Below are positions 7,560 through 15,575 of a DNA stretch of 45,595 nucleotides, piece by piece. The notes under the pieces are model-generated. The model had not been told where the DNA came from. It was given only the letters and a program-made list of their open reading frames with translations, and made no database searches. The DNA is from an uncultured Bacillaceae bacterium (GTDB lineage: Bacteria > Bacillota > Bacilli > Bacillales > Caldibacillaceae), in contig CALGAD010000028.1 of assembly GCA_937951955.1 (NCBI GenBank), positions 1 to 45,595 on the forward strand. The letters are read 5' to 3'. Position 1 is the stretch's first letter, and every line of letters begins with the position of its first letter. Both the position numbers and the translations under genes were made by a program.

Positions 7560-8723
7560 CTATAAAGATGCACGATAAATCGCTTCGGCATCTTCCCGTT
7601 CAATCTTCTTAAACACACCGAGCGGACCGTTCTTTAATGCTGTATCTACTAACAGATCGATTTTGCTGTCGTCAATGCCATAATCGGCCAAGCGGCTTGG
7701 AGCACCCAGGCTGTTCCAAAATTCCCGCAATCGTTCGATTCCTTCCAGTCCAATTTCTTCGGCTGTTTTTCCTTCTGGATCAACACCGAAGACACGGATC
7801 GCTAATTGCTTAAAACGATCTGGATTTTCCGGTAACACATGTTTCATCCAGTTCGGGAATAAAATTGCCAGACCGCCGCCGTGTGGAATATCATACACAG
7901 CCGAGACGGCATGTTCGAGGTCATGGGTTCCCCAATCCCCCTCTAATCCCATGGACACCATCCCATTTAATGCCATGGTACCACAATATAAAATGGTCTC
8001 TCGCAACTCGTAATTTTCCAGGTCATTTAACAATTTCGGTGCGGTTTCCATAACGGTTAACAAGATCGATTCGCAGAAGCGATCTTGAAGTGGTGTATTT
8101 TCTTCCGGGTGGAAATAATGTTCAAACACATGGGACATGATGTCGACGATACCGTAAACCGTTTGCTCTTTCGGAACAGAGAATGTATGTACAGGGTCTA
8201 AAATCGAAAATTTCGGAAATACTTTTGCAGAGCCCCAGCCATATTTTTCCTTCGTTTCCCAGTTCGTAATTACAGATCCTGCATTCATTTCTGATCCCGT
8301 TGCCGCCAGTGTTAGAACCGTTCCCAGAGGCAGGGCATCTTGTACCTTTACTTTTTTAATCACGATATCCCACGGATCCCCGTCGTATTTGGCTCCGGCC
8401 GCAATCGCTTTTGTGCAGTCAATGACACTACCGCCACCAACGGCCAGCAAAAAGTCCACATTTTCTTGTTTGCAAATTTCCACCCCACGTCTTACGGTTT
8501 CAATACGAGGATTAGGTTCAACACCGGAAAGTTCAAACAGATTCACATCTAATTCCTTTAATATTTTAACGACTTTGTCATAAATTCCATTTCTCTTAAT
8601 ACTGCCGCCACCATAAACGAGCAATACGTTTTTCCCGTATTTCGGAATTTCTCTACGCAAATGTTCAAGTTGATTTTTACCAAAAATTAGTTTAGTTGGA
8701 TTTTGAAAGATAAAGTTTTTCAT
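7560..8723 (-). CDS. yugJ: Iron-containing NAD(P)H-dependent alcohol (butanol) dehydrogenase
   Basis: Group III alcohol dehydrogenase of 387 aa, equal in length to B. subtilis YugJ. The nucleotide-binding GGGSVIDCTKAIAAGA lies in the N-terminal Rossmann half. Metal ligands are supplied by VDIMSHVFEHYF and THDLEHAVSAVYDIPHGGG in the helical C-terminal half. The ATG at 8723 follows AGGAGGGAG; an in-frame TTG two codons upstream is less well spaced. It reduces aldehydes such as butanal, a family-level assignment. It follows the B. subtilis order pgi, yugK/J, yuzA. No clear terminator was seen between it and pgi. Confidence 0.9.
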   Translation of the reverse strand: MKNFIFQNPTKLIFGKNQLEHLRREIPKYGKNVLLVYGGGSIKRNGIYDKVVKILKELDVNLFELSGVEPNPRIETVRRGVEICKQENVDFLLAVGGGSVIDCTKAIAAGAKYDGDPWDIVIKKVKVQDALPLGTVLTLAATGSEMNAGSVITNWETKEKYGWGSAKVFPKFSILDPVHTFSVPKEQTVYGIVDIMSHVFEHYFHPEENTPLQDRFCESILLTVMETAPKLLNDLENYELRETILYCGTMALNGMVSMGLEGDWGTHDLEHAVSAVYDIPHGGGLAILFPNWMKHVLPENPDRFKQLAIRVFGVDPEGKTAEEIGLEGIERLREFWNSLGAPSRLADYGIDDSKIDLLVDTALKNGPLGVFKKIEREDAEAIYRASL

Positions 8724-8893
8724 CGCCAACTCCCTCCTAGCTCATTCGTCACCATTAATCATACACCAATATTTTTCGTAAATACATCTTAAATTTACAG
8801 ATCGAATCTTTCATTTAGTGATTTATTTAATGCATAATATTTACTTATTGTCGTCATCCTATAAATAATCACATGTGAAAGTGAGGTAGGTAA

Positions 8894-9121
8894 ATGAGTA
8901 CATTACAACGTATCGCGCTTGTTTTATCAATCATCGGAGCAATCAACTGGGGATTAATTGGCTTTTTCAACTTCAATTTAGTGGAAATGCTGTTTGGAGA
9001 TGATTTTCTGGCAAGATTAATTTACGGTCTCGTTGGTATCGCAGGACTGATAAATATTGGCTTATTGTTTGTACCGAATGAAGAAAGAAGTCGTTCTCCT
9101 CAAGCGGGAACCACCCGATAA
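8894..9121 (+). CDS. yuzA: DUF378 small membrane protein (YuzA-like)
   Basis: A 75-aa protein with two hydrophobic segments (about residues 5-25 and 40-62) and the DUF378 pattern AINWGLIGFFNFNLVEMLFG. The tail is polar. Function is unknown in the family. GTGAGGTAGGTAA precedes the ATG. It is divergent from yugJ, as I recall for the equivalent gene in B. subtilis, and is followed by a strong terminator at 9221-9247. Confidence 0.88.
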   Translation: MSTLQRIALVLSIIGAINWGLIGFFNFNLVEMLFGDDFLARLIYGLVGIAGLINIGLLFVPNEERSRSPQAGTTR

Positions 9122-9182
9122 ATCAAAAATTTCCACCCCTTTTTACAAAAAACTTATGCGATCTAGAAACCTCCTTTCTACG

Positions 9183-9206
9183 ATCACGTTCAGTTTTTAA
9201 CGTGAT
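9183..9206. other. Hairpin-forming inverted repeat upstream of the yuzA terminator
   Basis: ATCACGTT and AACGTGAT flank an 8-base spacer perfectly. With the terminator hairpin at 9221-9247 it forms two consecutive stem-loops after yuzA. Its role is unclear; it could stabilise a 3' end or be a protein site. Confidence 0.4.
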
Positions 9207-9220
9207 TCCCCAAGGTAAAT

Positions 9221-9247
9221 CCTTAGCAATTTTGCTAAGGTTTTTTT
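9221..9247 (+). terminator. Strong intrinsic terminator after yuzA
   Basis: CCTTAGCAA/TTGCTAAGG stem with a minimal loop followed by seven Ts on the plus strand. Confidence 0.9.
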
Positions 9248-9307
9248 GTTTCTTTCCTTCTTCGACCATTCTACCAAAAAATTATTTTATTTTTTTAGAA
9301 TTTAAAA

Positions 9308-9336
9308 TTGATTTTTTATATTGTTTTAATTACAAT
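9308..9336 (+). promoter_or_regulatory. Promoter of the TAXI/TRAP genes
   Basis: TTGATT (9308-9313) and TACAAT (9331-9336) with a 17-base spacer, about 43 bases before the binding-protein ATG. Confidence 0.55.
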
Positions 9337-9345
9337 AACAATAAC

Positions 9346-9359
9346 GTATTTTAAAATAC
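9346..9359. promoter_or_regulatory. 14-bp perfect palindrome downstream of the TAXI promoter
   Basis: GTATTTTAAAATAC lies just after the predicted transcription start and before the ribosome binding site, where a repressor would act. No regulator gene is adjacent. Confidence 0.3.
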
Positions 9360-9378
9360 AGGCAAAGGAGATGAGGAG

Positions 9379-10377
9379 ATGAATTTATTACGTAAAGGGA
9401 CAATTTTCTTAGTCTTTGTTGTAAGCGCACTCATTCTAGCGGCATGCGGATCAAAAAAATATAACATTGCCATCGGACCACCTGCCAGTGAAACAAACAA
9501 CGTATCAAGATTGATACTGGAAGCCTATGGTCTGGAAGAAGGCGATTATACGGCATTCCAGGAAGGCTTTGGGGATGCTGCTGATGGTGTTCAGGATGGT
9601 AATATTGACATTTCGATTGGAGTTTTAGGTCTACCAACCGGTAGTATTGAAAGTTTACATGCTTCTACTGGCGATGTCCGCATCCTGGGACTTTCGGATG
9701 AAGCAATTCAGTATATTGAAGAAAACAGTGGTTACCGTAGATTTACGATTCCGGCGGGTAGCTATGAATTCGTCGAAGAAGATATTGAAACGGTAACTGC
9801 CTATGCGATTTTAATGGCGAACACCGATACAATCAGTGAAGAGCTCGGTTATCAACTGGCAAAAATTATGGTAGAAAATTCGAATGAAATCACCCATGCG
9901 ATGGGACAACACATGACTTTAGAAAATGCGCTTCTCGGTTCGGAAGGACTCCCGATCCATCCAGGAGCAGCGCGCTATTATGAAGAAATGGGACTTGAAT
10001 TTGATAATCCGATTGCCGAAGTGAATGTAACAGAGCAAAAAGAAGAATTAATTCTTGGTACGGGAAGCTCTGGTGGTACTTATTATCCGCTTGGTGGAGA
10101 AATGGCTACGGTATGGAACAAGCATATTCCGAATATCAATGTCACCAATACAGAAACGGGGGCATCTATTGAAAACTTGGCAACCATCGGTGCTGGAAAC
10201 ATGGACCTTGGTATGACCGTCCACGTACCAGCCCAGCAAGCTGTTAACGGAACGGGTGAGTTTGAAGGATCTCAGGTATCCAACGCTGCCTTTATCGGGC
10301 ATATTTATCCAGAAGTTGTACAAATCGTTACGAGAGAAGCTACCGGTATCAAGAGTTTAGATGATCTGAAAAAATAA
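9379..10377 (+). CDS. TAXI-family TRAP substrate-binding lipoprotein with circularly permuted domain order
   Basis: 332 aa with signal peptide and lipobox LAAC (Cys23), so surface-anchored. In ordinary TAXI proteins the mature chain runs from the GTGGTGGTYYPLGG-type strand through YPE..QIVT..GIKSL.DLKG to GAPGSGT...ARQILEAYGL and ends with LPIHPGA..YY.E.G. Here the order is swapped. Residues 28-205 hold the normally C-terminal segment (NIAIGPPASETNN, LILEAYGL, VQDGNID, TIPAGSYE, GLPIHPGAARYYEEMG). A linker of about 17 residues follows. Residues 223-332 hold the normally N-terminal segment (ILGTGSSGGTYYPLGGEMA, TGASIENLATIGAGNMDLGM, YPEVVQIVTREATGIKSLDD). The protein stops at LKK, the point where the chain normally crosses to lobe II. 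Both pieces are in one uninterrupted frame. AAAGGAG precedes the ATG. Ligand is unknown; a characterised Thermus homologue binds glutamate/glutamine. Confidence 0.88.
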   Translation: MNLLRKGTIFLVFVVSALILAACGSKKYNIAIGPPASETNNVSRLILEAYGLEEGDYTAFQEGFGDAADGVQDGNIDISIGVLGLPTGSIESLHASTGDVRILGLSDEAIQYIEENSGYRRFTIPAGSYEFVEEDIETVTAYAILMANTDTISEELGYQLAKIMVENSNEITHAMGQHMTLENALLGSEGLPIHPGAARYYEEMGLEFDNPIAEVNVTEQKEELILGTGSSGGTYYPLGGEMATVWNKHIPNINVTNTETGASIENLATIGAGNMDLGMTVHVPAQQAVNGTGEFEGSQVSNAAFIGHIYPEVVQIVTREATGIKSLDDLKK

Positions 10378-10410
10378 ATTGCCATAATATATGATTCACG
10401 TTTCTTTAGA

Positions 10411-10460
10411 AAGGAATAGGGCAGATTGATTGTATCTTTTTTCTGCCCTTTCCTTATTTT
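10411..10460 (+). terminator. Intercistronic hairpin between binding protein and TRAP permease
   Basis: AAGG..AGGGCAGA pairs with TCTGCCC..CCTT around a 16-base loop, followed by TTATTTT. A partial terminator here would give more binding protein than permease, a common arrangement in transport operons. Confidence 0.6.
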
Positions 10461-10552
10461 AAAAACTTACATTCAAAGGGAAAACTATCACTTAAGTGCC
10501 AATCTAATTCTTTCAGACAAATTGCATCTTTGCTGACAAAGGGAGTGAGGGG

Positions 10553-12526
10553 ATGAAAAATCAACCGACAGCAGATATAGAAACTCAAGTAAATGTTGAA
10601 GAAATCCTTGAAAAGTATGATGTAGAAAGTACGTACCGGCTAAAACTGGGACGCTGGCAGTGGGTTGTTCTTTTTCTTGGTGCCTCATTGACCGCATTCC
10701 ATTTATATACGGCATTTACGAGTACATTACCATCGCAATTGCAGGGAGCAATCCATTTAGGTACAGCTCTAGGGATTATTTTCCTGCTCTTCCCTGCAAA
10801 GAGAAGCTGGCGCCGCACGCAAAAAACAGTACCTTGGTACGATGTTGTCCTCGCCTTTACTGCGATGTATGTCACCTATCATAAAATTTTCTTCTATGAG
10901 CAAGTGTTACTAAGCCGAATTCAAGGATATAGTGTTTTTGAAATCATTATCTCCATCATTGGTATTCTCCTATTGTTGGAAGCAACAAGACGTACGGTAG
11001 GTTTACCCATAGTTATTGTTGCAAGCATAATGATGCTCTATGCAGTATTCGGCAATTTCATACCGACACAAATCCTGTCGCACCCCGGATTTTCAGTTGA
11101 TCGTTTAGCAACGAATTTATGGTTCCAGGAAAGCGGTGTTTTTGGAACGCCAATCCAGATTTCTTCAAAAATTATTTATTTATTCTTATTTTTCGGGGTT
11201 ATGCTCGTTCATTCAAAAATCGGGCAATTTTTCAATGATCTGGCTTTTGCTTTAACGGGACGTTTTACTGGTGGGACAGCTAAAACAGCTGTTGTTGCAA
11301 GTGCCCTACAGGGGACCGTTTCAGGAAGTTCGGTTGCGAATACAGTCGGTTCCGGAGCCTTTACAATACCGATGATGAAAAATTCCGGTTTTAAACCGGA
11401 ATTTGCAGCAGCTACTGAGGCATCTGCTTCCACGGGCGGCCAGATTATGCCTCCTTTGATGGGTGCAGCAGCCTTTATTATGATGGATTATTTAGGTGTG
11501 GAATTTAGTTCTATTATGATTGCCGCAGCGATTCCAGCAATGCTTTACTTCTCGGGAATCTTTATTGGTACTCATTTTGAAGCAAAAAAATTAGGCATCC
11601 TCGGTCTACCCCAGTCTCAATTACCAAGTTTAAAAAAGTTAATGATGAAAAATGGTTACATGTTACTGCCCATAATCATAATTATTGTCATTATTTTGCA
11701 AGGTTTTACTGCACAGCGGGCAGCATTAATGGGCATTATCACTGCCTTTACGATTACCATGATTCGTAAAGAAACGAGAATGAATCTTAAAAAGTTCATT
11801 AAAGTTTTAGAGGAAGGTGCTCGCGTAGCATTACCTGTAATTGCAGCTTGTGCCACAGCAGGAATTATCGCCGGCGTCGTAAGTATCACCGGTCTCGGTG
11901 CGAAGTTTGCAGCAGGGGTTCTCGCCTTATCGGGAGGATTTTTACCAATTGCACTATTTATGACAATGATAGCCTGTTTAATTTTAGGCATGGGACTTCC
12001 AACGACGGCAAACTATGTAGTTACTGCTACAATAGCTGCTCCTGTTTTAATTAGTGAATTCGGAGTCTTACCAATTGCGGCCCATATGTTTGTCTTTTAC
12101 TTCGGTATTGTCGCCGACATCACACCTCCTGTATCATTAGCAGCCTATGCCGGTGCCGGACTTGCCAATGCTAACCCATTTAAAACGGGTGTAAATGCTG
12201 TTAAACTAGCCATTGCGGCCTTTATCATTCCGTATATTTTCGTGTATGATCCAATTCTTTTACTACAGATGCAAGAAGGAACCGTTTTAACCCTGCTCTT
12301 TGCCATTGTTACAGCAGTACTCGGTATGACGGCAGTTAGTGCAGCGGTAATCGGATATTTTGTCACACAACCGAATGCATTAGAACGACTGATTCTCTTT
12401 GCTGCTGGATTGTTAATGATCATCCCAGATCTGTTACCGAGTACAATCGGTTTGCTTTTAACAGCTGGTATATGGTTCTTGCAGAAGAAAAGGAATACAA
12501 ATATGCCGAAAGAATTGGGAGCCTAA
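10553..12526 (+). CDS. TRAP transporter fused permease (DctQ-DctM fusion)
   Basis: 657-aa membrane protein of the fused TRAP class that works with TAXI receptors. A short cytosolic N-terminus of about 45 residues is followed by a DctQ-like four-helix part, then a DctM-like part of about twelve helices. Visible core motifs are FFGVMLVHSKIGQFFNDLAF, TAKTAVVASALQGTVSGSSV, TEASASTGGQIMPPLMGAAA, LGMGLPTTANYVV and YFGIVADITPPVSLAAYAGA. These are the conserved helical-hairpin and Na+-coupling regions of the family. GGGAGTGAGGGG precedes the ATG. It lies 175 bases after the permuted TAXI gene, separated by a hairpin, and ends before a bidirectional terminator. It looks complete and intact, which argues that the transporter is used. 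Confidence 0.93.
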   Translation: MKNQPTADIETQVNVEEILEKYDVESTYRLKLGRWQWVVLFLGASLTAFHLYTAFTSTLPSQLQGAIHLGTALGIIFLLFPAKRSWRRTQKTVPWYDVVLAFTAMYVTYHKIFFYEQVLLSRIQGYSVFEIIISIIGILLLLEATRRTVGLPIVIVASIMMLYAVFGNFIPTQILSHPGFSVDRLATNLWFQESGVFGTPIQISSKIIYLFLFFGVMLVHSKIGQFFNDLAFALTGRFTGGTAKTAVVASALQGTVSGSSVANTVGSGAFTIPMMKNSGFKPEFAAATEASASTGGQIMPPLMGAAAFIMMDYLGVEFSSIMIAAAIPAMLYFSGIFIGTHFEAKKLGILGLPQSQLPSLKKLMMKNGYMLLPIIIIIVIILQGFTAQRAALMGIITAFTITMIRKETRMNLKKFIKVLEEGARVALPVIAACATAGIIAGVVSITGLGAKFAAGVLALSGGFLPIALFMTMIACLILGMGLPTTANYVVTATIAAPVLISEFGVLPIAAHMFVFYFGIVADITPPVSLAAYAGAGLANANPFKTGVNAVKLAIAAFIIPYIFVYDPILLLQMQEGTVLTLLFAIVTAVLGMTAVSAAVIGYFVTQPNALERLILFAAGLLMIIPDLLPSTIGLLLTAGIWFLQKKRNTNMPKELGA

Positions 12527-12635
12527 ACATAACAAATTGAAATCTTACCCACCTTAAAAAATTTATAAATCCTGATAGACTTTCAACCCGATTCAAAACT
12601 GGTTCAATTTTGGCAGTTAGTCAGCTGAAAACAGG

Positions 12636-12662
12636 AAAAGGCAGCCTGCACGGCTGCCTTTT
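12636..12662. terminator. Bidirectional terminator between TRAP permease and rocD
   Basis: AAAAGGCAGCC/GGCTGCCTTTT with a 5-base loop sits between convergent genes, with T runs on both strands. Confidence 0.85.
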
Positions 12663-12687
12663 GTATTATATTGAAAAGGAAAAACTT

Positions 12688-13896
12688 TCATTCATTCACT
12701 TTTGAAAGACTTAATACTTGATGAATTCGTTCTAACGCCCAATCTAATTCTTCTTTTTTAATAATGAGCGGTGGCGCAAAACGGATGACATTTTCATGGG
12801 TTTCTTTACATAATAGACCGGCATCTTTTAACCGCTCGCAGTACGGTCGGGCTGGTCCATATAATTCTACACCGACAAACAATCCTTTGCCACGGACTTC
12901 TTTAATATCAGGATTGTTAATTTTCTTTAGTTCATTAATAAAATATTCACCTAACTCCAGGGAACGGTTGACTAAATCTTCCTCGATAATCACATCAATA
13001 GCCGCAATCGATACTGCACAGGCTAGGGGATTTCCACCGAAAGTGGAACCGTGGGAACCCGGGTTAAACACGCCAAGAATATCGTCATTGGCAGCGACGC
13101 ATGAGATCGGAAAGACACCTCCGCCCAAAGCCTTACCTAATATATACACATCAGGCTCGACATCTTCCCAATCACAGGCAAACATCTTACCGCTCCGTCC
13201 CAGACCTGATTGAATTTCATCAGCCATGAACAAGACATTATTTTCTTTACAGATCTCATACGCTTCTTTCAAGTATCCTTCCGGTGGAATAATAATTCCC
13301 GCTTCTCCCTGAATCGGCTCCAGGAGGAAGGCTGCTGTATTTGGTGTGACTGCCTGTTTCAACGCTTCAATATCCCCATAAGGAACAAGCTTGATTCCCG
13401 GTAACATCGGGCCAAAGCCTCTTTTATATTCGGGTTCTGAAGATAATGATACCGCTGTCATTGTTCGCCCGTGGAAATTTCCCTCGCAGGCGATAATTTC
13501 CGCCTGATCTTCCGGTACCCCTTTGACATCATAAGCCCAGCGTCTGGCCGCTTTTATCGCCGTCTCTACCGCCTCGGCACCGGTATTCATCGGCAGAACC
13601 ATGTTCTTTCCTGTTAACTGACATACTTTTTCATACCATGGACCAAGCTGGTCATTATGGAATGCCCGGGAAGTTAGCGTGACCCGATCGGCCTGATCCT
13701 TTAACGCTTGAATAATTTTTGGATGACGGTGACCCTGGTTCACGGCCGAATAGGCGCTTAACATATCCATATACCGATTGCCTTCTGGATCTTCAACCCA
13801 GACCCCTTCTGCCTTTGAAATTACAACGGGTAGGGGGTAATAGTTTCTGGCACCGTATTTGTCGGTTAAAGCGATGATTTCCTGAGAACTGCGCAT
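12688..13896 (-). CDS. rocD: Ornithine aminotransferase (ornithine-oxo-acid transaminase)
   Basis: PLP enzyme of 402 aa that transfers the delta-amino group of ornithine to 2-oxoglutarate, giving glutamate semialdehyde in arginine/ornithine catabolism. The sequence follows B. subtilis RocD closely: YMDMLSAYSAVNQGHRHPKI, LPMNTGAEAVETAIKAARRW, ADEIQSGLGRSGK and YILGKALGGGVFPIS. Lys255 is the PLP Schiff-base residue and Asp226-Glu227 contact the cofactor. AGGAGG with 9-nt spacing precedes the ATG. It stands alone, convergent with the TRAP permease, not in a roc operon. Placement between yuzA and yugI is unlike B. subtilis. Confidence 0.95.
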   Translation of the reverse strand: MRSSQEIIALTDKYGARNYYPLPVVISKAEGVWVEDPEGNRYMDMLSAYSAVNQGHRHPKIIQALKDQADRVTLTSRAFHNDQLGPWYEKVCQLTGKNMVLPMNTGAEAVETAIKAARRWAYDVKGVPEDQAEIIACEGNFHGRTMTAVSLSSEPEYKRGFGPMLPGIKLVPYGDIEALKQAVTPNTAAFLLEPIQGEAGIIIPPEGYLKEAYEICKENNVLFMADEIQSGLGRSGKMFACDWEDVEPDVYILGKALGGGVFPISCVAANDDILGVFNPGSHGSTFGGNPLACAVSIAAIDVIIEEDLVNRSLELGEYFINELKKINNPDIKEVRGKGLFVGVELYGPARPYCERLKDAGLLCKETHENVIRFAPPLIIKKEELDWALERIHQVLSLSKVNE

Positions 13897-13953
13897 TTGT
13901 TACAACCTCCTCTACAATTATCCACCTTATATTGTACCTGAATGTTCGGAATT

Positions 13954-13967
13954 ATAAAACGTTTTAT
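13954..13967. promoter_or_regulatory. 14-bp palindrome upstream of rocD
   Basis: ATAAAACGTTTTAT is a perfect palindrome about 60-70 bases upstream of the rocD start, just behind a TACAAT -10-like hexamer on the minus strand. It resembles a catabolite (cre) site in its centre, but the outer positions do not fit the consensus, so I do not name the regulator. Confidence 0.3.
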
Positions 13968-14034
13968 CTAAAAAAGGATCTACGAATATAACGAGATTCA
14001 TTGGTAAATATATAATTTTTTTGTGTTCAAAAAA

Positions 14035-14157
14035 AGGGGCTGTCCAAAAAGTCGTATTTTCGACTTTTGGATGCCCCTTTTGTTTGTTCAAGAACCTTGA
14101 TAAATCAAGATTCTGGTTTAGTTCAACTTGAAGAATTTTATTTTTTGGACAGCCCCT
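14035..14157 (+). repeat. MITE-like terminator element, copy 1
   Basis: A 121-bp core from GGGGCTGTCC (14036) to GGACAGCCCC (14156), extended by one A and one T. Terminal inverted repeats are about 16 bp (AAGGGGCTGTCCAAAAA). The left 42 bases form a hairpin of GTCG/CGAC and GGGGC/GCCCC pairs. Read on the minus strand, that hairpin is followed by seven Ts and would terminate yugI, which ends 15 bases away. It is inverted relative to copies 2 and 3. No ORF lies inside. The ends resemble those of IS1182-type elements, from memory. Confidence 0.85.
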
Positions 14158-14171
14158 TTTATCTTTATTAT

Positions 14172-14555
14172 TTACTTTTTTAGTAAAGATTGTTTGCGAA
14201 ATGCATCAATCCACTCTGGTAATTTTACTTGAAGGGGATAGAAACCCGGGGAAACTTTATCAGTACCAGTTTTTTGTTCTTTGATTGTATTTTGGTTATC
14301 AACGCTGGGTGGTTGCGATACGTCGCGTAATGATAAACGGATTCTGGTTTCTGTCTCGTCGATCGCAAGAATTTTGACGAAAACTTCTTCACCGACTTTG
14401 ACATAATCATGTATGTCTTTGACGTACTCATTGGCAATTTCCGATATATGAATCATTCCCTGTTTATTATCCTCAAGCAGGACAAATGCTCCGTAAGGTT
14501 GAATTCCCGTTATCTTCCCCTTTACAATGCGGCCTATTTCTATACGATCACTCAT
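14172..14555 (-). CDS. yugI: S1 domain RNA-binding protein (YugI/general stress protein 13 family)
   Basis: 127 aa. Residues 1-75 are a single S1 OB-fold: GRIVKGKITGIQPYGAFVLL, GMIHISEIANEYVKDIHDYVKVG, VKILAIDETETRIRLSLRD. The tail is polar and ends with a helix (LPEWIDAFRKQ). Members of this family bind ribosomes or RNA, and CvfD/GSP13 proteins act as post-transcriptional regulators. AGGAG at 7-nt spacing precedes the ATG. Adjacent to a MITE-like element that supplies its terminator. Equivalent to the yugI position in the B. subtilis yug region, but here separated from yugJ/yuzA by the TRAP genes and rocD. Confidence 0.9.
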   Translation of the reverse strand: MSDRIEIGRIVKGKITGIQPYGAFVLLEDNKQGMIHISEIANEYVKDIHDYVKVGEEVFVKILAIDETETRIRLSLRDVSQPPSVDNQNTIKEQKTGTDKVSPGFYPLQVKLPEWIDAFRKQSLLKK

Positions 14556-14577
14556 GAAAACACTCCTAAATTTTTCT

Positions 14578-14763
14578 CTAATGGCTCCTTTTTATAAGAT
14601 AGGTTCTTGCGGAAGATCCAATCCAACGTAATATATGTCCTTGTAATAACAAATATTCTTGATGATAACATATATTCTTTGCGATATAAATGGCTTTAAT
14701 AAACGTTTCAGCAAATAAAAAAACTCCTGGGTAATATTGAACCGCACGTCTCCACGCGTTCAA
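14578..14763 (-). CDS. Doubtful small ORF upstream of yugI
   Basis: 61 codons from a TTG at 14763, ending 22 bases before yugI. The product has a hydrophobic stretch (YYPGVFLFAETFIKAIYIA) and a basic tail. There is no ribosome binding site before the TTG, and the start lies inside the terminator hairpin at 14717-14778. No family recognised. It could be a short yugI leader peptide, a remnant, or chance. Confidence 0.25.
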   Translation of the reverse strand: MNAWRRAVQYYPGVFLFAETFIKAIYIAKNICYHQEYLLLQGHILRWIGSSARTYLIKRSH

Positions 14764-14778
14764 ATTACAGGAGTTTTT
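14717..14778 (-). terminator. Long terminator hairpin after the PadR-ABC operon
   Basis: Minus strand AACTCCTG..TTGAAC pairs imperfectly with GTTCAA..CAGGAGTT, then seven Ts. The loop side (GCGT...ACGT) can extend the stem. It lies 36 bases past the ABC permease stop. Confidence 0.7.
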
Positions 14779-14813
14779 CCATTAACATGCCGGGAACCAA
14801 TATGGCTATTTAA

Positions 14814-15575
14814 TTAACTTGCAAATGCTTTTCTTTTAATAACTTTTTTCGTTGATTCTGAATGGGATTCCCATTTAAATGTGGCTAGAGCGAGAAGAAA
14901 ACTTGCTACTCCTAATACCGTCAGGATGATATACGTGATTCCCAATGAACTGTACATTCCGTTTAACGTCTCCTGAATGGACTTTAAGAAATAGTTAAAT
15001 GGGTTTAGTTTCGTCAATAAATAAAGAATTTTTCGCTCTTCAGTAATCGTGTAAAAGGAATGGCTTAAAAACAGCATGGGCATGGCGATTAGATTCGCGA
15101 ATAAGCTCACCTGCGTTTCAATTTTGGCCAAATTGCCAATAATACACCCTAAAAAAGAAAAACAAACGATTCCCAAAAGGAGTAATGGAAATAATAAAAG
15201 GATACTGGAAATAGAAAAGTCAATTTGGAAAATGATGATACCTGCAAACAAAGTAACAAATCCTGTCACAAGGGATACGAATACTTTACTCAAAGAAAAC
15301 AGGAAAATAAATTTCGAAATCGTGAAGGGAGTGATTCGTAAAATTTTAAAAATGCCATTATTTCTATTCAATAAAACGTCAAAACCAATCCCGTACATAG
15401 CATTAAACAAAATCCCCATTGCTACTACCGCTCCTAAAAGTTGCATTCGATAGGATGGGTCTTCTTGGATAAAACCGAGGGCTAATAATAATGCTACAGG
15501 AAACAAAATGGACCAAAATATAGTCATCTTATCCCTGAGAGAAGAGATGAACAATATTTTTAATGTATCAACCAT
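14814..15575 (-). CDS. ABC-2 type exporter permease
   Basis: 253-aa membrane protein with about six hydrophobic segments (near residues 18-36, 42-65, 88-115, 122-150, 158-180 and 218-240), the layout of one-domain ABC-2 permeases. It overlaps the 3' end of the ATPase gene by eight bases, so translation is coupled. The GxxKxLRxTPFTISKFIF-like cytosolic segment (NNGIFKILRITPFTISKFIF) matches the family loop that contacts the ATPase. Substrate is unknown; homologous PadR-linked systems export drugs or antimicrobial peptides. Last gene of the padR-ATPase-permease operon. Confidence 0.88.
   Translation of the reverse strand: MVDTLKILFISSLRDKMTIFWSILFPVALLLALGFIQEDPSYRMQLLGAVVAMGILFNAMYGIGFDVLLNRNNGIFKILRITPFTISKFIFLFSLSKVFVSLVTGFVTLFAGIIIFQIDFSISSILLLFPLLLLGIVCFSFLGCIIGNLAKIETQVSLFANLIAMPMLFLSHSFYTITEERKILYLLTKLNPFNYFLKSIQETLNGMYSSLGITYIILTVLGVASFLLALATFKWESHSESTKKVIKRKAFAS

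Noticed and set aside
9379..10377. Reading the TAXI gene as a simple fragment or pseudogene
   Set aside because: Both halves together supply nearly the whole family length in one frame with signal peptide and stop at the hinge; a fragment would lack one half.
14035..14157. Riboswitch or complete insertion sequence at the GGGGCTGTCC repeat
   Set aside because: Three near-identical copies with terminal inverted repeats and no ORF fit a MITE-like element; a riboswitch would precede genes, whereas all copies follow stop codons.
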